Part shown: in pieces, positions 8,041 to 16,645 of the stretch
How positions within the stretch are numbered: the stretch's first letter is position 1
How the letters are laid out: each line of letters starts with the position of its first letter
DNA from: Blastococcus xanthinilyticus
Lineage (GTDB): Bacteria > Actinomycetota > Actinomycetes > Mycobacteriales > Geodermatophilaceae
Direction: 5' to 3'
NCBI RefSeq assembly: GCF_008124835.1
Contig: NZ_VNHW01000008.1
Span: 170,865-234,864, forward strand
Length of the DNA stretch: 64,000 nucleotides
Program-made: the position numbers and the translations under genes
Notes under the pieces: model-generated
What the model was told of the DNA's origin: nothing
Seen by the model: only the letters and a program-made list of their open reading frames with translations
Databases searched by the model: none

Positions 8041-11000
8041 GCACCTTCGACCTCGGCGGCGCGCTGCCGACGGGCACCACCGTCCTGGAGGCCAGCGCCG
8101 GCACCGGCAAGACCTTCACCATCGCCGCGCTCACCGCCCGGTACGTGGCCGAGGGCGCGGCCGAGCTGTCCGAGATCATGCTCGTCACCTTCGGCAACGC
8201 CGCCTCCCGGGAGCTGCGCGACCGGGTCCGCGAGCGGCTGGTCTCCGCCGAGCGCGGGCTGCGCGACCCGGCCGCGGCCCGTGGCGACCGGAACGACCCC
8301 GTGCTGCGGCTGCTCGCCGACGTGCCCGACGAGGAGGTCACCCGCCGGCGCGGGCGGCTGGCGCGGGCGCTCGCCGGCTTCGACGAGGCGACGATCGCCA
8401 CCACCCACTCGTTCTGCTCCCAGATGCTCGCCGGGCTGGGCATGGCCGCCGACGCCGACCCCACCGCCGCCTTCGTCGAGGACATCGACGACCTGGTGCG
8501 GGAGGTCGTCGACGACCTCTACCTGCGCACCTTCGCCGGCGCGGCGGACCCGCCGTTCCTCAGCCACGCGGAGCTGCTGGAGCTCGGCCGGCGGGCGGTG
8601 GGCAGCGACCGGCAGGCGGAGCTCTGGCCGGCGGCGGACGACGGCGTCCCCGGGCGGCGCCGGCGCGCCGCCGAGGCGGTCCGGCGCGAGGTGGAGCGGC
8701 GGAAGCGGCGGGTCGGCCTGGTCGACTACGACGACTGGCTCTCGCTGCTCCGCGACGCCCTGGCCGACCCGGCCGGCGGAGCCGTGGCCTGCGAGCGGGT
8801 GGCCGCCCGGTACCGGGTGGTCATGGTCGACGAGTTCCAGGACACCGACCCGGTGCAGTGGGAGATCCTCGACCGCGCCTTCCACGGGCGCACCACGCTG
8901 GTGCTGATCGGCGACCCCAAGCAGGCCATCTACGCCTTCCGGGGCGGCGACGTCACCACCTACCTGGCGGCGGCCGCGGAGGCGACCACCGAGGCGACGC
9001 TGGGCACCAACTGGCGCAGCGACGCACGGCTCCTCGGCGCTCTGGACCGGGTGTTCGGCGGCGCCGCGCTCGGCCACGAGCGGATCGTCGTGCGCCCGGT
9101 CGGCGCGGCCCACCCGCACCCGCGCCTGGACGCGGCGGGGGCGCCGCTGCGGCTGCGCCGGCTGCTGCGCACCGGCCACGGTCCGGTGTTCCGGGGCGTG
9201 CCGAAGGTCGACGCCCTGCGCGACGCCGTCGCCTGCGACGTCGCCGCCGACGTCGTCGACCTGCTGTCCGGCCCCGCGCGGTACGAGGGGCGCCCGGTGG
9301 AGCCCGGCGACGTCGCGGTGCTGGTGCGCACCAACGCCCAGGGGCACCTGGTGCGCGAGACCCTCGCCCGGGCGGGCGTCCCCGCCGTCTTCGCCGGCGG
9401 CGGCAGCGTCTTCGGCACGCCGAGCGCCGGGTCGTGGCTGCGGCTGCTGGAGGCGATGGAGCAGCCGCACCGGGCCGGCCGGGTTCGCTCCGCGGCGCTC
9501 TCGGTCTTCCTCGGGCACGACGAGCAGGCCCTCGACGCGTCCGGCGACGAGCTGGCCGACCGGCTGGGCCCGCGGCTGCGCCGGTGGTCGGACCTGCTCG
9601 CCGAGCGCGGGGTGGCGGCCTTCCTGGAGGTCCTCACCGCCGAGGAGGGGCTGCCCGGGCGGGTGCTCGCGCAGCCCGACGGCGAGCGGGTGCTGACCGA
9701 CCTGCGGCACATCGGCCAGGTGCTGCACGCGGCGGCGCAGCGGGAGTCCCTCGGCCTCACCGCGCTGGTGGAGTGGCTGCGCCGGCGGATCAGCCAGGCG
9801 TCGGTCGAGGGCACCGACGAGCGCAGCCGGCGGCTGGAGTCCGACGCCGCCGCCGTCCAGGTCATGACCGTGCACGTCAGCAAGGGCCTGGAGTTCCCCG
9901 TCGTGTACGTGCCCTTCGCCTGGGACCGGTGGGTACCCGACACCCCGCAGGTGCTCCGGCTGCACGACGACCAGGGGCGGCGGGTGCTCGACGTCGGCGG
10001 TTCCGGCGGCGCCGGTTACGCCCGGGCCCGCGCCCGGCACGAGGCGGAGGAGTCCGGTGAGGACCTCCGCCTGCTGTACGTCGCGCTGACGCGGGCGCGC
10101 TGCCAGGTGGTCGCGCACTGGGCGCCCAGCGGCAACACCGCCGCTGCGCCGCTGCACCGGCTGCTGTTCGGCGGCGCCGGTGCCGGCGCGGAGCCGGCCG
10201 CCCGGGTGCCGCTCCCCGGGGACGACGACGTCGCCGCCGCCCTCGACGCGCTGGCGGCGCGGTCCGACGGCGCGATCGAGGTGGCCGAGGTGGTCCGGCG
10301 TCCGGTGCCCCGGTGGCAGCCGCCGAGCCCCGCCGTGCCCGAGCTGTCGGTCAGCGTCTTCACCCGGGTGCTCGACGACGACTGGCGGCGCACCTCCTAC
10401 AGCGCCCTGACCCGCGGCGCCCACGAGGCGGCGCACCAGCACCTGGCCAGCGAGCCGGAGGCCGGCGCCACCGACGACGAGCGCGACGCGACCGGACCGG
10501 CCGCGGAGCCCGTGCCCGAGGCGGTGCCCGCCGGTGCGCTGCCCTCGCCACTGAGCGAGCTCCCCGGCGGAGCGACCTTCGGCACCCTGGTGCACGACGT
10601 GCTGGAGGACCTCGACCCGGCCGCGCTCGACGAGCGCTGCGCCGACGGGGTCGCCCGCCACCTCGTCCCCGGCGTGACCGCGTCGGCGCTGGCCGACGGG
10701 CTGCGGCCGGTGCTCCGCACCCCGCTGGGCGACCTCGGCCGGACGCTGGCCGACGTCGCGGCGTCCGACCGGCTGGCGGAGCTGGACTTCGAGCTGCCGC
10801 TGGCCGGCGGCGACGCCGCGGTGCCGCACGCCACGCTGGCCGACGTCGTCGACCTGCTGCGGCGGTACGACCTCGGCTCCCTGGCCGGCTACCCGGAGCT
10901 GCTGGCCGGTCTCGAGCCGCAGGCGCTGCGCGGGTTCCTGACCGGCAGCATCGACGCGGTGCTGCGACTGCCCGGGCCGGTGTTCGCCGTCGTCGACTAC

Positions 11001-11303
11001 AAGACCAACCGGCTCGGCACCGAGCCGCTGAGCACCTGGGACTACCGGCCGGAGGCGATGGCCGAGGAGATGCGCCGCACCCACTACGTGCTGCAGGCGC
11101 TGCTCTACTGCGTCGCCCTGCACCGCTACCTGCGCTGGCGGCTGCCCGGCTACCACCCCGACCGGCACCTCGGGCCGGTGCTCTACCTGTTCGTGCGGGG
11201 CATGGCCGGGCCGGAGACCCCCGCCGGCGCCGGGGTCTTCTCCTGGACGCCACCGCCCGGGCTCGTGCCCGAGCTCTCCGACCTGCTGGCGGGGCGGCCG
11301 TGA
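8037..11303 (+). CDS. recB: exodeoxyribonuclease V subunit beta (RecB)
   Basis: A 1088-residue RecB subunit: SF1A helicase plus C-terminal nuclease. Walker A EASAGTGKTFT sits at residues 18-28, motif II VDEFQDTDP near 264, motif III GDPKQAIYAFRGGD near 291, motif V MTVHVSKGLEFPVVY near 610 and motif VI LYVALTRAR near 679. The C-terminal RecB-type nuclease has FGTLVHDVLEDLD near 845 and the catalytic VVDYKTNRL (Asp, Lys) near 985. All expected catalytic motifs are present, so the protein should be active. It is coupled to recC and recD by GTGA overlaps, which favours equal subunit synthesis. Confidence 0.95.
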   Translation: MSTFDLGGALPTGTTVLEASAGTGKTFTIAALTARYVAEGAAELSEIMLVTFGNAASRELRDRVRERLVSAERGLRDPAAARGDRNDPVLRLLADVPDEEVTRRRGRLARALAGFDEATIATTHSFCSQMLAGLGMAADADPTAAFVEDIDDLVREVVDDLYLRTFAGAADPPFLSHAELLELGRRAVGSDRQAELWPAADDGVPGRRRRAAEAVRREVERRKRRVGLVDYDDWLSLLRDALADPAGGAVACERVAARYRVVMVDEFQDTDPVQWEILDRAFHGRTTLVLIGDPKQAIYAFRGGDVTTYLAAAAEATTEATLGTNWRSDARLLGALDRVFGGAALGHERIVVRPVGAAHPHPRLDAAGAPLRLRRLLRTGHGPVFRGVPKVDALRDAVACDVAADVVDLLSGPARYEGRPVEPGDVAVLVRTNAQGHLVRETLARAGVPAVFAGGGSVFGTPSAGSWLRLLEAMEQPHRAGRVRSAALSVFLGHDEQALDASGDELADRLGPRLRRWSDLLAERGVAAFLEVLTAEEGLPGRVLAQPDGERVLTDLRHIGQVLHAAAQRESLGLTALVEWLRRRISQASVEGTDERSRRLESDAAAVQVMTVHVSKGLEFPVVYVPFAWDRWVPDTPQVLRLHDDQGRRVLDVGGSGGAGYARARARHEAEESGEDLRLLYVALTRARCQVVAHWAPSGNTAAAPLHRLLFGGAGAGAEPAARVPLPGDDDVAAALDALAARSDGAIEVAEVVRRPVPRWQPPSPAVPELSVSVFTRVLDDDWRRTSYSALTRGAHEAAHQHLASEPEAGATDDERDATGPAAEPVPEAVPAGALPSPLSELPGGATFGTLVHDVLEDLDPAALDERCADGVARHLVPGVTASALADGLRPVLRTPLGDLGRTLADVAASDRLAELDFELPLAGGDAAVPHATLADVVDLLRRYDLGSLAGYPELLAGLEPQALRGFLTGSIDAVLRLPGPVFAVVDYKTNRLGTEPLSTWDYRPEAMAEEMRRTHYVLQALLYCVALHRYLRWRLPGYHPDRHLGPVLYLFVRGMAGPETPAGAGVFSWTPPPGLVPELSDLLAGRP

Positions 11304-13072
11304 TCCCGGTGCGGGCCGACGGCCTGCTGCGCGACTTCGCCGAGGCCGGGATCCTGGTCGCCGCCGACGTGCACGTCGCGCTGCGGCTGGCCCGGCTCGG
11401 CGGGGAGCAGCGCGAGAGTGTGCTGCTGGCCGCCGCCCTGGCCGTGCGCGGGGTGCGGGCCGGCTCGGTCTGCGTGGAGCTGGCCACCGTCGCGGACTCG
11501 GTGGTGCCCGACGAGGAGGCGCCGCCGGTCGAGCTGGCCTGGCCACGGGACTGGACGGCGCTGCACGACAGCCCGGTGGTCGCCGTCGGGGCGGACGCCC
11601 CGTGGCGGCCGCTGCGCCTGGTCGACGGGCTGCTCTACCTGGACCGCTACTGGCAGCAGGAGCAGCTGGTGCGCCGGGAGCTCGACGAGCGGGCCGCCCG
11701 GCCCGCGCCGCCGGCCGACCTCGCCGGGCTGGCCACGCTGTTCCCCGGCGACGCCCCGGACCTGCAGCGGCTGGCGGCGGCCGTGGCCGCCGGCCGGTGG
11801 GTCAGCGTCGTCACCGGCGGCCCGGGCACGGGGAAGACGCACACGGTCGCCCGGCTGCTCCGGCTGCTGCTCGACCAGCCCGGCCCGCGGCCGCGGATCG
11901 CGCTGGCCGCGCCCACCGGCAAGGCCGCGGCCCGGCTGCAGGAGTCGGTGCTGGAGCAGGCGGCCGCCGTGGGACTGCCGCTGGACCTGACCGCCTCGAC
12001 GCTGCACCGGCTGCTCGGCTGGCGGCCGGACAGCCGGAGCCGCTTCCGGCACGACGCCGGGAACCGGCTGCCCTTCGACGTGGTGGTCGTGGACGAGTCG
12101 TCGATGGTCTCGCTGACGATGATGGCGCGGCTGCTGGAGGCGCTGCGGCCGACCACGCGGCTGGTGCTGGTCGGTGACCCCGACCAGCTGACCCCGGTCG
12201 ACGCCGGCGCCGTCCTCAGCGACCTGGTGCACCGGCCGGCGCCGTCGGGCGCCGGGGCCGGAGTCCCGGCCGAGGCCGCCGACGACGGCGCCGACCTCGA
12301 CGAGGAGGGCCGCCGGCAGCTGCGCAACGGCGTCGTGCGGCTGCGGGTCTCGCAGCGCTACGGCCCCGGGATCGCCGGCCTGGCGGAGGCGGTGCGGGCC
12401 GGCGACGCCGACCGCGTCCTCGAGCTGCTGGCCGACGGGGAGGCGCTCGTCCTGGAGCCCGACCCCGCGGCCCTGGAGGAGCGGATCCGCAGCGGGGCGG
12501 CGGAGCTGCGCGCGGCCGCCGAGCAGGGCGACGCCGGGCGGTGCCTGGCGCTGCTGGGCCGGCACCGGCTGCTCTGCGCCCACCGGCACGGGCCGTACGG
12601 CGTCTCGGCCTGGAACGACCGGATCGGCCGGCTGAGCGGCGCCGCCCCCGGCGAGTGGCCGCCGGGGCTGCCGCTGCTGGTCACCGCGAACGACTACGAG
12701 AACGAGCTGTGGAACGGCGACACCGGGGTGGTCGTCGCGACGCCCGACGGCCCCCGGGCCGCGTTCCTGCGCGGCACCGGCCCGGACCTGGTGCCGCTGT
12801 CCCGGCTCTCGGCCGTCAGCCCGGCGCACGCGCTCACCGTGCACCGCAGCCAGGGCAGCCAGTTCGAGGAGGTGGCCGTGCTGCTGCCGCCGGCGGGCTC
12901 GCCGCTGCTCACCCGGGAGCTGCTGTACACGGCGGTGACCCGCGCCAGCCGCAGCGTCCGGATCGTGGGCTCGGCGGACGCGGTGCGGGCCGCGGTCGGC
13001 CGGCAGGTGGTGCGGGCCAGCGGCCTGCGGCGCGGCTCCACGCCCCGCCGGGGGAGCGCCGGGAACACGTGA
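11300..13072 (+). CDS. recD: exodeoxyribonuclease V subunit alpha (RecD)
   Basis: A 590-residue RecD, the 5'-3' SF1B helicase of RecBCD. Walker A GGPGTGKTHT lies near residues 172-181, the DES Walker B VVVDESSM near 264, LVGDPDQLTPVDAG near 290, TVHRSQGSQFEEV near 513 and the last helicase motif YTAVTRASRSVRI near 541. A short RecD N-terminal domain (LLRDFAEAGILVAADVHVALRLARL) precedes the ATPase. Last gene of the operon; its GTG overlaps the recB stop. The ssrA gene starts 37 bases downstream with its own promoter. Confidence 0.94.
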   Translation: MIPVRADGLLRDFAEAGILVAADVHVALRLARLGGEQRESVLLAAALAVRGVRAGSVCVELATVADSVVPDEEAPPVELAWPRDWTALHDSPVVAVGADAPWRPLRLVDGLLYLDRYWQQEQLVRRELDERAARPAPPADLAGLATLFPGDAPDLQRLAAAVAAGRWVSVVTGGPGTGKTHTVARLLRLLLDQPGPRPRIALAAPTGKAAARLQESVLEQAAAVGLPLDLTASTLHRLLGWRPDSRSRFRHDAGNRLPFDVVVVDESSMVSLTMMARLLEALRPTTRLVLVGDPDQLTPVDAGAVLSDLVHRPAPSGAGAGVPAEAADDGADLDEEGRRQLRNGVVRLRVSQRYGPGIAGLAEAVRAGDADRVLELLADGEALVLEPDPAALEERIRSGAAELRAAAEQGDAGRCLALLGRHRLLCAHRHGPYGVSAWNDRIGRLSGAAPGEWPPGLPLLVTANDYENELWNGDTGVVVATPDGPRAAFLRGTGPDLVPLSRLSAVSPAHALTVHRSQGSQFEEVAVLLPPAGSPLLTRELLYTAVTRASRSVRIVGSADAVRAAVGRQVVRASGLRRGSTPRRGSAGNT

Positions 13073-13086
13073 ACGCCGGATGCCGT

Positions 13087-13092
13087 TAGGCT
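13087..13092 (+). promoter_or_regulatory. candidate -10 box of ssrA
   Basis: TAGGCT fits the actinobacterial TANNNT -10 pattern and lies 17 bases before the mature 5' end of tmRNA. No convincing -35 was found at the right distance. It is a weak prediction that rests only on position. Confidence 0.3.
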
Positions 13093-13109
13093 GTCTGCAC
13101 AACTACACA

Positions 13110-13482
13110 GGGGGTGATTGGTCTCGACTTCGGTCGCTTGACCAGGGGAAGCGAGCCGAGGAAGGCGACGATGATCTCGTTAACCACCCGTCGCAAACCA
13201 CAAATGCCGACGCTAAGCGCGGCGACTTCGCTCTCGCTGCCTAATCGCAGCTAGGCGAGTCTGTCAGCCCGGGTTCGTCATCGGCCCGGATCCTGGCATC
13301 AGCTAGATGACTCACCGTCCGTACCGGTCGCGGGTGCGGAGGGGACATCAAACAGCGACTGGGCCCGTCACATCGAACATGTCTGCGTGATCGATGGGGC
13401 CGAGTAGAGGCGATAGCAGACTGCGCTCGGAGAAGCCCTGGCCATACGTCGAAGGACGCGGGTTCGATTCCCGCCACCTCCA
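13110..13482 (+). ncRNA. ssrA: transfer-messenger RNA (tmRNA)
   Basis: A tRNA-like/mRNA-like RNA that rescues stalled ribosomes with SmpB. The 5' end GGGGGUG pairs with CACCUCC at 13475-13481 as the acceptor stem; the T-arm GCGGGTTCGATTCCCGC (13459-13475, overlapping the stem) precedes it, and the discriminator is A13482. The CCA tail is not fully encoded (ACCC). The proteolysis tag ends ...AKRGDFALAA before TAA 13242-13244. The conserved resume context GTCGCA (codon GCA 13193-13195) is in a different frame from that end: reading from GCA gives ANHKCRR then stop, whereas the ALAA frame passes through CAA 13194. This may be an indel, a sequencing error or an unusual register. Confidence 0.93.
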
Positions 13483-13496
13483 CCCCTGAGCACGAT

Positions 13497-13532
13497 CACG
13501 CAGGGCCCGGTCAGCTGACCGGGCCCTGCGTG
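13497..13532 (+). terminator. perfect palindromic terminator of ssrA
   Basis: A 36-base perfect palindrome 15 bases after the tmRNA 3' end, folding into a very stable GC-rich stem with a small loop at its centre. There is no U-run, as is common for actinobacterial terminators. It works equally on both strands. Confidence 0.8.
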
Positions 13533-13654
13533 CGTTCGTGGCCCTTGGCGCAGCGGGTTCCGGGGTCACGAATGAACGGTGGCTACACGGACACCTTCGG
13601 GGGCCCGGCCGGAGATGCCGGTGCTGGAATACCCATGCAGGGCACCATGCGGTT

Positions 13655-14023
13655 GTGGACGAGGGAGGGGAGCAGTCGAACTCACGGCGCAGGCCCGTGT
13701 ACGAAGACGACGGCTTTCCCGTCGTGCCCAGGTACCGGCAGCGCGCGTGGGAGGGGCTGTCCTGGTCGGAGCGCCGAGCCGTCCTCCGCGCGGCGCGGCG
13801 CGGCGCGAGCCACCCCGACCCAGCAATCGCGAAGGCCGCGCGCGACTGGGCCCAGGCCACTCTCGTCCCGAGGCCGCGGCCCCACGGGTTGCGAGAGGTC
13901 TTGTCACGCCTCTTTGAGGACCCGTTCGGTGGGACCCTGGGGCAACGGTTCGCGGAGCGCCGTGCTGCTCGCCGCATCATCAGCGTCCGTTCCACCCGAG
14001 AATCGGACCCTCCCGGCAGCTGA
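13655..14023 (+). CDS. small hypothetical protein
   Basis: I do not recognise this family. The frame encodes about 122 residues with a convincing central block (RYRQRAWEGLSWSERRAVLR and an Ala-rich helix with DPAIAKAARDWAQ) and a basic C-terminus. It looks like a small helical actinobacterial protein. The start is uncertain: GTG 13655, GTG 13697 and an upstream ATG 13538 are all in frame and none has a clear ribosome-binding site. It lies directly behind ssrA, a common landing place for mobile DNA, among other orphan genes. No function is assigned. Confidence 0.45.
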   Translation: MDEGGEQSNSRRRPVYEDDGFPVVPRYRQRAWEGLSWSERRAVLRAARRGASHPDPAIAKAARDWAQATLVPRPRPHGLREVLSRLFEDPFGGTLGQRFAERRAARRIISVRSTRESDPPGS

Positions 14024-14214
14024 CGGTCGAGCGCTGTGAGCCCATCGGGTCGTTGTGGCCCGGTCGGTGGAGCCACGGCAGCACCCTGCGGACACAGGTC
14101 CGTCCGGGCCCGGACGGTACCGGCGGGACCACGCCGGCATGGACCCCGAATCCCTCCGACGTTCATGGTGCCGCACCGGCCAGCGCGGCGGCCGGCGTGG
14201 GGCACTATCGCGAC

Positions 14215-14538
14215 GTGACTGCTGCCCTCGGCTCGGATGACCCTCGAGCGCTGGTGTCCCAGCTGTGGGAGCACCACCTGCGTGATCCCTTCCCCGCTCG
14301 ACTGCGTGGTGAAGAACTTGCCGGCGTCGACATGGTCATCCTCGACGCCGACGTCACCGGCTGTGTCGACACGTGGCTCCACGGCAGCGGTCCGCTCGAC
14401 CGGGGCAGGCTCTCCCTGTTTCGAGACCTCGCTCGTGACCTCGATGTCGTCCTGCCGCTCCTCGACGATCAGCACGAGAGCGAGTACCACGGGCGGCTGC
14501 GGCAGCTGGCTCGCCTGCTGCTGGAGGTAGCCAGCTGA
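14215..14538 (+). CDS. hypothetical protein (107 aa)
   Basis: A small acidic protein I cannot assign to a named family. The central DMVILDADVTGCVDTWL segment and the C-terminal LRQLARLLLEVAS helix look like genuine conserved protein rather than a shadow frame. The start chosen is GTG 14215 (MTAALGSDDPRAL); the frame is open upstream to about 14053 but that part is proline/glycine-rich and unconvincing. No membrane segment or signal peptide. Neighbours on both sides are equally anonymous. Confidence 0.55.
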   Translation: MTAALGSDDPRALVSQLWEHHLRDPFPARLRGEELAGVDMVILDADVTGCVDTWLHGSGPLDRGRLSLFRDLARDLDVVLPLLDDQHESEYHGRLRQLARLLLEVAS

Positions 14539-14590
14539 GTCGAGGGCGATCGCCGCCGGTCGCGTGCCTGGCGGCCGTCGCCTCGTCGAA

Positions 14591-15223
14591 CTAGGCGGGG
14601 AAGACGTCCTCCTGCTTGCACAGGAACTCGCCGCCGTCGCCCTCGAAGAGCTCCTCCGGCCACTCGTCCGGATCGGATCCGAGTATCTCCTGCTGGGCCA
14701 CCACGACGACCGCCCCGCCGGTCGCCCGTAGACCTTCCACCTCATCGAGACGGTGCCAGCCGCCGGCGTGCGCGATCTGGTACAGCGCACGTCCCAGGTG
14801 CGTCACGTCCACGGCCGCAGCGGCCTCGTCGTCTTCCGGCCATACGTCCAGGTAGGCACGACGCCCCGCGGACAGCACGGCGGCCACGTCGGTGACCCGA
14901 TAGTCGTGCCGCTGCAGCACGGAGATGCCGGTCGCGGGCTCCGGTTCGTCGGCGGGCTCGTCCTCGTCGTCCTGCTCGGCGAACTGGTGCAACACGCCGA
15001 ACGGAAAGCCGTTGCCGGTGTAGTCGAACTGCGCGTCGGCGTACGCCAGCACCGCGGGGAGCAGGCGGTCAGTGGCCGCGAAGACCTCGGTGATGTCGGC
15101 GTCCTTCGACACCGCCGTCACGGCCTCCGCGTGCGCGGTGATGGCGGCCGTCAACTCGGCCGCAGCCGCCCGTAGCCGCGCCGCGCCTTCCGGAGTCCAT
15201 GGAGTGAAGTCCTCGTCAGCCAC
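14591..15223 (-). CDS. hypothetical acidic protein (210 aa)
   Basis: Unrecognised. A 210-residue, strongly acidic soluble protein: an N-terminal Ala-rich helical half (residues 10-70), an Asp/Glu-rich linker with DDEDEPADEPEPAT near 95, and a C-terminal half with the repeated pattern LGRALYQIAHAGGWHRLDEVEGL. The last residues are CKQEDVFPA. No signal peptide or membrane helix. Such acidic single-domain proteins near mobile DNA hotspots are often immunity or regulatory proteins, but nothing here proves that. Together with the next minus-strand gene it is encoded towards ssrA. Confidence 0.6.
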   Translation of the reverse strand: MADEDFTPWTPEGAARLRAAAAELTAAITAHAEAVTAVSKDADITEVFAATDRLLPAVLAYADAQFDYTGNGFPFGVLHQFAEQDDEDEPADEPEPATGISVLQRHDYRVTDVAAVLSAGRRAYLDVWPEDDEAAAAVDVTHLGRALYQIAHAGGWHRLDEVEGLRATGGAVVVVAQQEILGSDPDEWPEELFEGDGGEFLCKQEDVFPA

Positions 15224-15301
15224 GGCGCGACGGTACGGGCATCGCCGGGGCCGGCACGCCGAGCCGAGACGCCGCCGCTGTGGCGAGCGCCCGCTCCTGA
15301 G

Positions 15302-15784
15302 TCACGTGCCCGCGGCCGGCCCGTATCCCGGCAGCCGGCCGTCCCGCGCAGCGTGCCGCGGGCGCGTCCACGGGAGGAGCTGTCCGTGTCCTCGCCCGGT
15401 CCAGCGGCGGCTGTCGGAAGTCCAAAGGTCGAGGTGCCGGTGCAGGCGCCTGCGCCGGACGCGGAGGTTCCCGGCGAGCACCGCGGAGCAGATCCCGAGG
15501 ACATCGGCCACGACGGAGGCCTCGTCCGCGAGGGCGTCCCAGAGCCACTCGAAGTAGTACTCGTCCTCGATGAGGAGCATGAGGTCCTCGTCGAAGCCGT
15601 CGAACCAGAACCAGACCTGAGAGCCCCGACCCGCGGGCGACAAGATCGTGTTCCAGCCGTAGCTTCCCGGCTCGTCGACGGCCTCGTGCTCGACGACCAC
15701 GTCCGTGCGGCCGGAGCACAGCTCCTCGACCGCCTGTCGCAGGGCACGCATGAGCTGGGGAGCTTCCTCCGCGAGCTCCGTCAT
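15302..15784 (-). CDS. hypothetical protein (160 aa)
   Basis: Unrecognised. The first 105 residues are convincing, with WFWFDGFDEDLMLLIEDEYY and FEWLWDALADEASVVADVL, giving an acidic/aromatic profile reminiscent of small immunity-type proteins. The tail after about residue 107 turns very Arg-rich (RVRRRRLHRHLDLW) and could be either a real basic tail or a region read after a frameshift; I see no better continuation in the other frames. The start ATG is at 15784. A gap of 78 bases separates it from the next minus-strand gene. Confidence 0.5.
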   Translation of the reverse strand: MTELAEEAPQLMRALRQAVEELCSGRTDVVVEHEAVDEPGSYGWNTILSPAGRGSQVWFWFDGFDEDLMLLIEDEYYFEWLWDALADEASVVADVLGICSAVLAGNLRVRRRRLHRHLDLWTSDSRRWTGRGHGQLLPWTRPRHAARDGRLPGYGPAAGT

Positions 15785-15946
15785 CGCCGCTCACCATGCC
15801 GTTCGTCGGTGGGGACCCGGGTGCGCACGTGGCCATCCTGCCGTCAGCTGCTCTCCTCCGGCTGGGCTCAACACCTCGTGGCTTCCGCCGAGGTACTACA
15901 GGGCGAACCTGCACAGGGTGCTGCGAACCGAGTCGAGAGGACCACA

Positions 15947-16645
15947 GTGCGAGCCGAGACCGAGGCCGTGCACGGGTGGGAGTCGCGGCTCGAGACGTTG
16001 ACCTCGGCGTGGCGGACCCTTGCCGAGCACGAGCGCGCGCACGACGCCGAAGCTGTCACGAGGTGGGTGAACCGCCTGGAGCAGATGCGGGCCGGCCAAC
16101 GGGAGCTCGTACGGGCCGGCCACTGGCGAGGCGGGCCGCGAACACTGCTCGCTGCCCTCGATCAGCAGTACCGGGAACTCGCCATGACCGCGGGCCTGGC
16201 CTGGCTGCTGCGCACCGACGGCCACCACGGCCTCGGCCCGACGGTGCTCGGCGGGCTGCTCGGCCACCTCGGGATCGCCGGTTCCGGCTTGGAGGTCGGC
16301 GTGCGGGTGGTGCTGGAGGGGCAGCGCGACGAGACCCGCGCCGACCTCGTCGTCTACGGCGGTGACTGGACGATCGTGGTGGAGGCCAAGACCTTCGCGG
16401 TCGAGCAGGACCGCCAGCTCGACCGCCTCCACGCGCACTGGCGGAACGAGCCCGCGCCCTGCTTCGTCTTCCTCACCCGCGGCCCCCAGCTGCAGACCAC
16501 CGCCGAGGACAGCCGCGGCCAGTGGCGAGCACTGACCTGGGCGCAGGTCGCCGACATCGCCCGCGCGGCCGCCACCTCGATGCCCGGGGCGGCCCCCGGC
16601 GTCCACGACTACATCGCCACCCTGGAGGCCTACCACCGTGTCTGA
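15947..16645 (+). CDS. PD-(D/E)XK nuclease superfamily protein
   Basis: A 232-residue protein with a PD-(D/E)XK nuclease core: RADLVVYGG (Asp near residue 132) followed by TIVVEAKTF (Glu-x-Lys near 145-147), and an upstream helix REL.MTAGLAWLLR with the conserved Glu of this fold. It matches the small stand-alone PDDEXK proteins often found in defence and mobile-element neighbourhoods. The N-terminal 70 residues form a charged helical region (HERAHDAEAVTRWVNRLEQM). The start is GTG 15947. Its stop overlaps the next gene by 8 bases, so the two products probably act together. The target is unknown. Confidence 0.7.
   Translation: MRAETEAVHGWESRLETLTSAWRTLAEHERAHDAEAVTRWVNRLEQMRAGQRELVRAGHWRGGPRTLLAALDQQYRELAMTAGLAWLLRTDGHHGLGPTVLGGLLGHLGIAGSGLEVGVRVVLEGQRDETRADLVVYGGDWTIVVEAKTFAVEQDRQLDRLHAHWRNEPAPCFVFLTRGPQLQTTAEDSRGQWRALTWAQVADIARAAATSMPGAAPGVHDYIATLEAYHRV

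Noticed and set aside
7785..11546. Open minus-strand frame opposite recB
   Set aside because: Same reason; RecB motifs on the plus strand are complete and the antisense product has none.
13241..13483. Minus-strand frame beginning MEVAGIEPASFDV, overlapping ssrA
   Set aside because: It is the antisense of the tmRNA 3' half; this frame is a well-known false gene call over tmRNA/tRNA T-arms.
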